Source: Trebonia sp963767685 (lineage in GTDB: Bacteria; Actinomycetota; Actinomycetes; Streptosporangiales; Streptosporangiaceae). Taken from it: a stretch of DNA of 64,000 bases. Positions within the stretch are counted from its first letter, which is position 1. Each line of letters begins with the position of its first letter. Under the pieces are notes generated by a model that ran no database searches, was not told where the DNA came from, and saw nothing but the letters and a program-made list of their open reading frames with translations. The position numbers were made by a program, and so were the translations under genes. Where the stretch lies: the NCBI GenBank assembly GCA_963767685.1, contig CAVYEZ010000018.1, forward strand, positions 1,364,001-1,428,000, in the 5' to 3' direction. Positions 24,715-33,269 of this stretch are shown here, piece by piece.

Positions 24715-26107
24715 GCGCGGGGCGGCACCCACTTCTGCGTGGTCGCGCCGGTGCACCTGGCAAGGCTGAGGCTGGCCGGCTTGACCGTGGCCGACCCCGC
24801 GGTCAGGCAGAGCCTGGCTGACGGGTTGTACAGCGTCCCGTTGGACTGCTGCGTCCATTGCTGCTGGGAAGTGCTGACGCAGGGGTACCAGTAGATGCCG
24901 CCGCTGCTTGTCTTGCTGGGGGCGTAACCGGTGAGGCAGCCGCCCTGGACGCGCAGCGTGCCGTCGCTGTAAGGCGACCACTGCTCCCCGGCGCTGCCGT
25001 CGCAGGCGGCCAGGTCGACCTGGTTCCACTCGGCGTTGAGCGACCCCGCGTTGGCCAGGCAGCCGGCCCCGGGCCGGCTAGCGGGCCGGTCGCGCGGGCG
25101 GTGGCGGTCGGGGTGGAGTTGCCCTTGTACTCGTAGACGGCGACGTAGCCGACGCTCATCGACCCGCCGGAGGTGGTGGCCGCGGTCGGGGCGGTGCAGC
25201 CGCAGTCCGCGTCCGGCCAGGTCCCGCCGATCGCCAGGTTGAGTATGAGGTAGAAGCCGTGGTCGACGGCGGCCTGCCAGGCCGACGTGCCGACCGAGGA
25301 CTCGGTGACGGTCTGGGTGACGGTGTTGTCGATGGAGAACTGGAGCGACTCCGACCGGGTGTTACGCCGGTCGATGAGCACCGTATAGGTGTGGTAGCCG
25401 GTCTGGCAGGTGGAGCCGTTGTTCGGGCACGCGGACCAGCGCGGGCCGCTTTGCCCGTTGCTGCCGTAGTGCAGGTTCTGCGAGGCCAGGTTGTGCCCGT
25501 TGATGTCTTCGAGCATGTCGATCTCGCCGGCCTGGGGCCAGCTGCCCGTGGTGCGGAGCGGCGCGCCGAGGGCCCAGAACGCCGGCCAGTAGCCGAGCGG
25601 CCCGGCCGGGTTGGGCTGCTGGATCGACGCGGTCATCTCTAGCTCGCCGCCGGCCGGCGCCTGGAAGTCGTCCCCGGTCGACTCGATCTTGGCGGAGGTC
25701 CAGGCGCCGGCGGTGTCATTGGCCTGGATCACCAGGTGCCCATTGCCGTCCTGGTAGATGTTGCTGGCGGAGTTGGTGGTCTGCTCGACCTCGTTGTTCC
25801 CGTAGCCGGTGCCGATGTCGTAGAACCAGTTCTGGGCCGAAGGGGCCGACCCGGCCGCGCCCGAGAACGAGTCGCTGAACACCGTCGTCCAGCCGGACGG
25901 CGCCCCGGGGACGGTGACCGCCGCCGCCTGGGTGGCGGTCAGCGCCGTCGCGGTGGCCGCGGACAGGCCGCTAGCGAATAGCACGAGCGTGGCCGCGGTT
26001 ACCTTTCCCGCGTAATTCCGAGGTTTACTTTGCTCATTGTTGTTATTTGCCCGGCGACCGAACAAAATTCCCCCTCCAAAAATCACATTAATTCTTCCCG
26101 GAGACAT
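24711..26107 (-). pseudogene. secreted GH16 glucanase with ricin-type lectin domain, frameshifted
   Basis: The first ~345 residues carry a signal sequence (AATLVLFASGLSAATATA) and a GH16 beta-glucanase domain with catalytic motif E195-I-D197-M-L-E200. At ~25067 the frame shifts. The continuing frame encodes a complete ricin-B/CBM13 lectin domain (GCLANAGSLNAEWNQVD, GSAGEQWSPYSDGTLRVQGGCL, QQQWTQQSNGTLYNPSARLCL), ending with TAG at 24711-24713. One extra G in the GGGG run (25067-25070, minus strand) restores a single ~465-residue protein matching the paralogue at 29426-31682. GH16 enzymes cut beta-1,3/1,4-glucans or galactans. Start: the ATG at 26107 lacks a ribosome site, while a TTG at 26065 follows GGAGGGGGAATT. 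It may be a true lesion or a consensus error. Confidence 0.8.
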
Positions 26108-26173
26108 TTACATCGTAAGTCGAAAGGGGGGCTTGTCCAGATCGCGGCTTGTTTAAGAGCTCGTAAACGGCAG

Positions 26174-26209
26174 CTCCCCGCGCCCCTGACGGGTCAGGGG
26201 CGCGGGGAG
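26174..26209 (-). terminator. terminator after the malectin/beta-helix gene
   Basis: A 16-17-bp perfect inverted repeat (CTCCCCGCGCCCCTGAC and complement) with a 2-4-nt loop, about 90 bp downstream of the beta-helix stop on the minus strand. It sits just before the promoter region of the GH16 gene. Confidence 0.8.
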
Positions 26210-28268
26210 GCCGGGAGCCGCACTCGCCGGGGATCTCCCGTTGAGCAGCTGGCTGTTGATGTTGTATTAACTAATGAGGTGTCTAGGACACCTGGGGCTA
26301 CGGGTAGCTGGTGACCGTCGAGGGAGTGGTATTGGTCGGGGTGGCCGCGCCGGTGGAGTTGATGACGTGCTCGATCGCGCCGACATCGCCGAGCGACACC
26401 GTGAGGATGTCGTGGAACTGGACGCCTGACGTGCTCGGTGCCTCGAAGGCGTGGTCCGCCACGACGGCCGGGTTGACGTTGAAGTAGCAGTAACTGCCGA
26501 GGCCGTAGGCCTGGTGCGTGGTCACGTTCGGGCCGACCTCGTAGGCCGCGTACCCGTCGGAGGAGCCGTTCATCCAGGCCGCCTGGTTCGGCGGGTCGTA
26601 GGGCATCTCGTTCTGGAAGAAGATCGTCTCGCCGCCGTTGCCGAACCACTGGACGTCGTAGTTCTGGTAGTGCTCGACGAACAGGCCAGTCGCCAGGACG
26701 TTATTGCCGTTGACCACGAGGCCGTGCTGTGCCGTGTTCACGGTCCAGCCGACGGTGCCCGAGTTGCCGTGGTCGGCGCGCCAGGCCCAGATGTCATCGA
26801 GGAGCGTGTTGTTGGAGTTGACGACCAGGCTGTTGGTCGCCTGGCCCGCGATGTCGCCGCCGATCCGGAAGAAGACGTCCTGGACCGAAATCGGGTTGCT
26901 CGCGTGGCTCGCGCTCGATCCGGCCGGGCCGATCTGGAGCAGCGTGTTGGAGTTGGTGGTGCCAGCGTCGAACAGCAGGCCCTGCAGCCGCACGCCATCC
27001 ACGTCAGCGACGTGCATGGTGTCCACGCCGCCGGTCGGGATGAGGGTCGGGAAGCCGAGGCCGAGCACGACCGTGTTCGGGTTGGTGACATTGATGGTCT
27101 GGTTGACGCTGTAAACGCCAGGGGTGAAGAGCAGGTTGCAGCCCTCGGCGAGGGCGGCGTTGATCTGCGCGGCGGTGTTGGACGGGGTGGCGACGAAGAA
27201 CTGGCTCATCGGCACGCTGGTGCCGGGAGTGTTGCTGCTTGGCGACCAGCTCGGGCCGGCCGCGTTGGTCCGCAGGCTCGGCTCGAAGACGTGGTAGTTG
27301 CCGCTGCTGTCGACGTAGAGGTAGGGGATGTCGCGGGCGGCCGGGGTGGTGGCCAGCGTGGTCATCGGCGGGCTCGGGAAGCTCTGCGCGGGCGCGCCGT
27401 TCACGCCGGAGAACACCATGTTCCACACGGAGCCGGACCAGCTGCCGAGGGTGCTGTCCTTGGTGTAGTACTGCTGCTGGGAGACGCTTGACGCCTGGCC
27501 GGTGACGATGCTGTCGGCGATGTAGCCGCCGCTGGCGTAGCCGTAGCTGGCCGGGTAGAGCTCGAGCCCCCCGTTGACGTCCATCCGCTCGAACGGGCCG
27601 GCCTGGGCGACGGCCCAGCGGTCGTTGCCCGCCGAGGGGGTGATCTCCATGTTCTCCGCACTGCGCCAGAAGTTGTCGGTCGCGTTGCCGGTGCCGTCGA
27701 AGGAGTCAACGGTGACGTCGCTGGCGTTCAGCGCGACCGAGCTTGGGTTCTGCCCGAGGCCCTGAACCGACGTGTAGTAGCCGACGTTGTCCTCGACGCC
27801 GGTATAGGTGCCCGGCATCGAACAGCTCGGCGTAGCGCTGGGTGCCGAACTGGTTCAGCTTCTGCGTGTTGAAGATGGTGTTCAGCGAGTTATTGATGGT
27901 CGTGGCCGACTCGCTCGGGTTGTAGATGACCACGTTCGGCCCGAAGTTCGGCTGGTTGGATCCGCCGACGCAGCCGGTCGCCTGGGCGTTGACGGTCCAG
28001 CTCAATGTGGCCGAGCCGGACGCGCCGGTGGTGTCCGTGACGGTTACCGTCGCGCTGCCGGTACCGGTCGCGGAGGGAGTCCCGGAGATCAGCCCGGTCG
28101 AGGAGTTGACGGACAGCCCGGCCGGCAGCCCGGTCGCGGAGTAGGTCAGCGTCTGCCCCGACGCCGAGTCGCTGGCCGCGATCTGCAGGCTCGCCGCGGT
28201 GCCATTGGTCCAGCTCTGGGTGCCCGGGTTGGTCACCGTTACCGTGTTGCCGGTGGTGCCGCCGCCGC

Positions 28269-28733
28269 CGGACGGCTGGACCTCGATGCCGTTGACCTGT
28301 GCGTTGTCCTTGACGGATACGAACTGGATGGTGACCGCGCCGGCGCTGCTCGCCGTGGCGGTGAACGACTCGGCGACCGCCTTGAACTCCCCGCCGGCGG
28401 TGGCGAAGATGTCGAAGTTGGTCAGCACCTGTGTCCCGTTGATGAGGACGTTGAAGGCCCGTGACCCGGCGGTGGTCCAGTACTCCTCGGCGAAGTCCAG
28501 CCGTACCGTGTAGCTGGCGCCCGCCGTCAGGCCGGGGATGGTGTAGGTGAAGTTGCCGTAGCGGTTGTGCTGGTAGACCGACTGCGGTGCCGGGTTGGTG
28601 ATGCCGGTGGTGGTGATCGCGGTGGTGGTGGCCGCGGTCGCGCCGCCGGTGAAGTCCTCGTCGGCCACGAACGGCGCCGCCGCCGGGCCGCCGGCCGAGA
28701 TGTCGGCGCCGCCGGTCCCGGTGCCGCCGCCGC
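28269..28733 (-). repeat. malectin module, copy A (near-identical to copy C)
   Basis: About 465 bp encoding malectin domain 2 and its Gly/Thr linker. It aligns base for base with 29434-29898 with only a handful of differences, far more similar than the surrounding genes. This indicates recent duplication or gene conversion. Confidence 0.8.
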
Positions 28734-28740
28734 TGCTAGG

Positions 28741-29180
28741 CGTTATCTCGATGCCGTTGACCTGAGCGTTGTCCTTGACGCTGACGAACTGGATGGTGAC
28801 CGCCCCGGCGCTGCTGGCGGTCGCGGTGAACGACTCGGCGACCGCAATGTACTCCCCGCCGGCGGTGGCGAAGATGTCGAAGTTGGTCAGCACCTGTGTC
28901 CCGTTGATGAGGACGTTGAAGGTCCGCGACCCGGCCGCCGTCCAGTATGTCTCGGCGAAGTCGAGCCGCACGCCGTAGCTGGCGCCCGCGGTCAGGCCGG
29001 GGATGGTGTAGGTGAAGTTGCCGTAGCGGTTGTGCTGGTAGACCGATTGCGGCGCCGGGTTGGTGATGCCGGTGGTGGTGATCGCGCTGGTGGTGGCCGC
29101 GGTCGCGCCGCCGGTGAAGTCCTCGTCGGCCACGAACGGCGCCGCCGCCGGGCCGCCGGCCGAGATGTCAACCCCACCGG
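28741..29180 (-). repeat. malectin module, copy B
   Basis: Encodes malectin domain 1 of the beta-helix protein. It is clearly homologous to copies A and C at the DNA level but more diverged (for example EYIAVAESF against EFKAVAESF, and TYWTAAGSRTF against EYWTTAGSRAF). Confidence 0.75.
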
Positions 29181-29425
29181 TCGCGGCGGCCGCCTTGGGT
29201 ACCGACGTTCCTATGCCGGCAACCAGGGCGGATACCACGAGCGCGGCGAGAGCCAGCAGGCTTACCGCTGTGCGACGTGACCCGGGCGCCCGGCCGGCGC
29301 GCCTTCGGTGCGTTCTTCGTAGTGGGTTCCGTAGGTTCACGTTCTACCTCCAAATTGGCGTGACGCTAAAAGCTGTCGTGGTTGGCGGCGTGGTCGGTGG
29401 CGTGGTTGGCGGCTGGGCCGCGGGC

Positions 29426-31682
29426 TCAGCCGCCGGACGGCTGGACCTCGATGCCATTGACCTGTGCGTTGTCCTTGACGGATACGAACTGGATGGTGAC
29501 CGCGCCGGCGCTGCTCGCGGTCGCGGTGAACGACTCGGCGACCGCCTGGAACTCCCCGCCGGCGGTGGCGAAGATGTCGAAGTTGGTCAGCACCTGTGTC
29601 CCGTTGATGAGGACGTTGAAGGCCCGTGACCCGGCGGTGGTCCAGTACTCCTCGGCGAAGTCCAGCCGTACCGTGTAGCTGGCGCCCGCCGTCAGGCCGG
29701 GGATGGTGTAGGTGAAGTTGCCGTAGCGGTTGTGCTGGTAGACCGACTGCGGTGCCGGGTTGGTGATGCCGGTGGTGGTGATCGCGGTGGTGGTGGCCGC
29801 GGTCGCGCCGCCGGTGAAGTCCTCGTCGGCCACGAACGGCGCCGCCGCCGGGCCGCCGGCCGAGATGTCGACGCCGCCGGTCCCGGTGCCGCCGCCTCCG
29901 CCGGTGCTTGCGGTGGAGTAGACCTGGAATTCCCAGAGGGAGTAGCCGTACTGGGTGGCGCGGGCGGTGCCGTACATGCGGATGTAGCGGCCGGTGCCGG
30001 TGACGCTGAGGGTCTGGTTGCCGCCGGTGCCGGTGGTGGTGGAGTAGATGGTTGTCCAGTTGGTGTTGTCGGTGGACGTCTGGATCTGGAAGGCGGTGGC
30101 GTAGGCGGTCTCCCAGTCCAGTCCGACCTCGCAGATACTCTGCGATGAGCCGAGGTCGACTTCGAGCCACTGCGGGTCGGAGAACGCGCGTCGACCAGCG
30201 GGTGCCGGCGTTGCCGTCGGTGGCGTCCGCCGCCGGGGTGCCCGCGTTCTCGGTCGAGGAGGCGGTGGTGGTCTTGTTCAGCGCGACGTTCGTCGTACCG
30301 CAACTGCCGCCGGTCCCGGTGCCACCGCCGCTGCCCGTGGGCAGCGTCCACTGCTGGTCGGTAGCGCCGGTACAGGTTTCGATGTCAAGTCTCGACCCGG
30401 TGTTGCCGCCCGGGTCGGTGAGGCACAGTCCAGAGCTCGGGTTGACCAGCTCACCGTTGGACTGGTGCGTCCAGCCCTGCGCCGCGGTGCCGTTACACGG
30501 GTACCAGTCCACGTCGGTGCCACTGGTCGTGCCCGCGGACACCACGTCCAGGCAGCCACCCTGGGCCCGGACCGTGCCGTCCGTGTACGGCGACCACTGC
30601 TGTCCCGCCGAGCCGTTGCAGCCGGACAGGTAGATCGGGTTGCTCGCGACGTCGAGCGAGTTCTGGTTGGTCAGGCAGTTCCCGCCGAGCCCGGTCAGCT
30701 GGCCGGTCGCGGTCGCGGTACCGGCCGGCGTGGAGTTGCCGCCCTGCTCGTAGACGGCCACGTAGCCCACGCTCATCGACGCGCCCGAGGTGGTCGCGGA
30801 GGTCGGGGTGGTGCAGTTGCAGATCCCGTTCGGGTAGTTGCCGCCCATGGCCAGGTCGAAGATGATGAAGAACCCGTGGTCGATGGCCGCCTGCCACGCC
30901 GCCGTGCCGACCGAGGCCTCGGTGATGGTGGACTCCACGGTCCCGTCCATCAGGAACTGCAGCGTCTCGGCGCTGGTGTTCGTCCGGTCGACGATCACCG
31001 AGTACGTGTGATAGCCGGTCTGGCAGGTGGAGGCCGTGTTCGGGCAGGCGATCAGCGCGTGACCGCTGCTTCCGGCCGAGTCGTGCAGCGTCTGGGACGC
31101 GGTGTTCCCGGCGTTGACGTCCTCCATCATGTCGATCTCGCCGGACTGCGGCCAGCCGCCGCCCGTGCGCATCGGCGAGCCGAGCGCCCAGAACGCCGGC
31201 CAGTAGCCGAGCCCGTTCGCCGGGTTCGGCTGCTCGATCTCCGCGGTCATCTCCAGCTTGCCGCCGGGCGGAGCCTGGAAGTCGTCGCGGGTGGACTCGA
31301 TCCTGCCGCTCGTCCAGGTGCCGCCGTTGTCGGTGGCCTTGAGCACCAGGTGGCCGTTGCCGTCGAGGTAGACGTTGCTCGTCGAGTTGGTCGTCTGCTC
31401 GGTCTCGCCGGTACCGTAGCCGGTCCCGATGTCGTAGAACCAGTTCTGCGCCGACGGGGCGGACCCCGCCGGGCCGGCGAAGTTGTCGCCGAACACCGTG
31501 TTCCAGCCGGACGGGGCTGGCGGTACGGTGTCGGCCTTGGCTGGCGTCACGGTCAGCGCCGAGAATGCGACTGCCGTCAGGCAGCTGGCGAACAGCAGCA
31601 GTGCGCTGATCAGCGTTCGCCGCGGCGGCCGGGTCCGGGGGCCTGCCGGCCCCGTTCTAGTACTTGTTCCTTGGCCTGTCAT
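29426..31682 (-). pseudogene. secreted GH16 - ricin lectin - F5/8C - malectin protein, frameshifted
   Basis: A ~750-residue modular enzyme if repaired. It has a Sec signal (RTLISALLLFASCLTAVAFSAL) and a GH16 domain with E182-I-D184-M-M-E187. A ricin/CBM13 lectin follows (CLTNQNSLDVASNPIYLSGC through DQQWTLP), then an F5/8-type-C (discoidin) domain starting NVALNKTTTASSTENAG. At ~30187 the frame shifts inside the discoidin domain. The other frame continues as AFSDPQWLEVDLGSSQSICEVGLDWETAY, then QYGYSLWEFQVYS, then a malectin domain ending at TGA 29426. Removing one base of ACGCGCG restores the frame. GAGGAGA precedes the ATG. It is a paralogue of the 24711-26107 gene with extra glycan-binding modules, probably for an insoluble glucan. 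Confidence 0.8.
29434..29898 (-). repeat. malectin module, copy C
   Basis: The near-identical partner of copy A, forming the C-terminal domain of the GH16 protein. A repeat this similar could recombine or confuse short-read assembly. Confidence 0.8.
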
Positions 31683-31967
31683 CGGGTCTCCTCAAGGGGC
31701 ACCGTAGGACAGCCGCCGTGTTTACATTCTTTTCATTTCTTACATTCGTTACATTGCGGCAACGGCGGCGTACTCCCGATGAAACACGTGGCCGACACTT
31801 CGTTCAAGTCTTTTTTTAAGTGTAAATAATGTAAAAGCTGTGGGATTAGACTTACTCAGAACCAGCGCAGAACAAGGGCGGCCAGGCCGCAATGGCCACT
31901 GCACGCCCGCGCCTGATGCGTCCCAGCCGCCCGAACGGGCGACTGGGACGTGACGGCTCGGTGGTTG
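31683..31967. promoter_or_regulatory. AT-rich control region with repeated TTACATT
   Basis: TTTACATT at 31721, TTACATT at 31740, TTACATT at 31750 and the inverted AATGTAAA at 31828-31835 lie in an AT-rich stretch upstream of the second GH16 gene. The spacing and two orientations look like an operator cluster plus promoter. TTTTTTTAA at 31811-31819 adds to the AT-richness. Confidence 0.5.
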
Positions 31968-33041
31968 CTAGCCCTGGCTTGACGTCGCCCAGATGTTGAT
32001 CCCGGCATCGACCGCGTCCTGGTCGATGGCCTTGATCTCCTCGGCCGTGAAGGCGGTCTTGGCCGCCGCGGCCAGGTTCTCCTCGAGCTGCGTAACGGAA
32101 GACGCGCCGATCAGCGCCGACGTCATCCGGTCGTCGCGCAGCACCCACGAGACGGCCATCTGCGCGAGGGTCTGCCCTCGGGAGCCGGCGATCTCGTTCA
32201 GCGAACGCACGTGGGCAAGCGTGCGCTCGCTGAGCTGGTCCTGCGACAGCGACCCGTTCCGCGCTGCCCGCGACCCGGCGGGGACGCCGCCCAGGTACTT
32301 GGTGGTCAGCACGCCCTGCGCCAAGGGCGAGAACGCGATGCAGCCGATCCCGAGCTCGCCGAGCGTGTCGAGCAGCCCGCCCTCGATCCAGCGGTTGATC
32401 ATCGAGTACGACGGCTGGTGGATGAGCAGCGGGGTACCCATCGACTTGAGGATCGCGTAGGCCTCGCGCGTCCGCTCCGGCGAGTAGGACGAGATGCCCG
32501 CGTAGAGCGCCTTGCCGGACCGCACCGCCGTGTCCAGCGCCCCCATCGTCTCTTCCAGCGGCGTGTCCGGGTCGAACCGGTGCGAGTAGAAGATGTCCAC
32601 GTACTCAAGGCCCATCCGCCCCAGCGACTGGTCGAGGCTAGCCAGCAGGTACTTGCGGGACCCGTGGTCGCCGTAGGGGCCCGGCCACATGTCGTAGCCC
32701 GCCTTGGTGGAGATGATCAGCTCGTCCCGGTACGGTCGGAAGTCCTCGCGCATCAGTCGGCCGAAGTTGATCTCAGCGCTGCCGTAGGGCGGCCCGAAGT
32801 TTCCTTGTCGCGAAACTATTTCCGCAGGTCCGACACCGCCGTAGTTGTTTGCGAGGTCGAAGTGGGTAACGCCCAGGTCGAAGGCGCGCCGCAGGATGGC
32901 GCGCTGGGTCTCTAGCGGCCGGTCGCTGCCGAAGTTCTGCCACAGTCCGAGGGACACAGCTGGGAGCTTGAGACCGCTACGGCCCACGCGGCGGTAGGGC
33001 ATCTTGTCGTCGTACCTGTCGGCAGCAGCGAGGTAGGTCAT
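31968..33041 (-). CDS. aldo/keto reductase (YghZ/GAP-reductase type), element-rebuilt hybrid
   Basis: A 357-residue NADPH-dependent reductase of the group reducing glyceraldehyde-3-phosphate and similar aldehydes. The tetrad is visible: Asp in THFDLANNYG, Tyr in FGPPYGSAEINFG, Lys in IISTKAGYDMWPGPYGDHGSRK and His in IFYSHRFDPD. Between NNYG and GPPYG, contiguous in relatives, 15 extra residues (GVGPAEIVSRQGNF) are inserted. The insertion coincides with the end of an integrated element. A 66-bp copy of the region just upstream of the insertion (61/66 identical) lies 2 kb away at the other end of the element. So residues 1 to ~84 appear element-borne and the remainder native. Whether the insertion next to the catalytic Asp/Tyr is tolerated is unknown. 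Confidence 0.88.
   Translation of the reverse strand: MTYLAAADRYDDKMPYRRVGRSGLKLPAVSLGLWQNFGSDRPLETQRAILRRAFDLGVTHFDLANNYGGVGPAEIVSRQGNFGPPYGSAEINFGRLMREDFRPYRDELIISTKAGYDMWPGPYGDHGSRKYLLASLDQSLGRMGLEYVDIFYSHRFDPDTPLEETMGALDTAVRSGKALYAGISSYSPERTREAYAILKSMGTPLLIHQPSYSMINRWIEGGLLDTLGELGIGCIAFSPLAQGVLTTKYLGGVPAGSRAARNGSLSQDQLSERTLAHVRSLNEIAGSRGQTLAQMAVSWVLRDDRMTSALIGASSVTQLEENLAAAAKTAFTAEEIKAIDQDAVDAGINIWATSSQG
32841..32906. repeat. 66-bp direct repeat, element-borne copy
   Basis: Matches 34858-34923 at 61 of 66 positions without gaps. It encodes QRAILRRAFDLGVTHFDLANNY of the intact reductase. Confidence 0.9.
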
Positions 33042-33169
33042 ACCTAAGAGTCTGCCAGTTTGTGGCTGCGGGGGTTGACCCGAGGTTCATCTACGTAGAG
33101 AAGGCAATGGGGTCGCCGAAGGTTCCAAGCTCCCCAAAGCTCTGGGAAGCGCTCTAGCGCCCGGGTCTT

Positions 33170-33241
33170 CTAACTCAACCCCCATGCCAGTAGCCGGGCC
33201 TTAGTTTCGTCCTCGCCGGGCTTCGAGCCGCCGATCTTCAT
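33170..33241 (-). CDS. possible 23-residue peptide after the recombinase
   Basis: The ATG at 33241 follows GAGAGGGGACC at good spacing, 28 bp after the recombinase stop on the same strand. The 23-residue product begins MKIGGSKPGED, is rich in charged residues and ends LLAWGLS before TAG. It is too short to assign to a family. It could be an accessory factor such as a directionality peptide, or chance. Confidence 0.35.
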   Translation of the reverse strand: MKIGGSKPGEDETKARLLAWGLS

Positions 33242-33269
33242 TCTGGTCCCCTCTCGTGGTTTTCTTGGT

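Larger units (their letters stand above)
26298..29340 (-). pseudogene. secreted two-malectin, Ig-like, right-handed beta-helix protein, frameshifted
   Basis: A ~1,010-residue secreted protein if the frame is restored. Order: signal (SLLALAALVVSALVAGIG), malectin domain 1 (~53-205), malectin domain 2 (~210-360), a putative Ig domain (He_PIG-like, LTYSATGLPAGLSVNSSTGLISGTPS) and a ~600-residue beta-helix (NFGPNVVIYNPSESATTINN onward). The beta-helix resembles secreted actinobacterial beta-helix proteins often annotated as pectate-lyase- or GH55-like. At ~27817 the frame changes between QRYAELF and MPGTYTGVEDNVGYY; removing one base of TTCGATG joins them. GTG start at 29340 follows GGAGGT. Malectin domains bind glycans, so a polysaccharide hydrolase or lyase is likely; the substrate is unknown. 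Confidence 0.78.
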
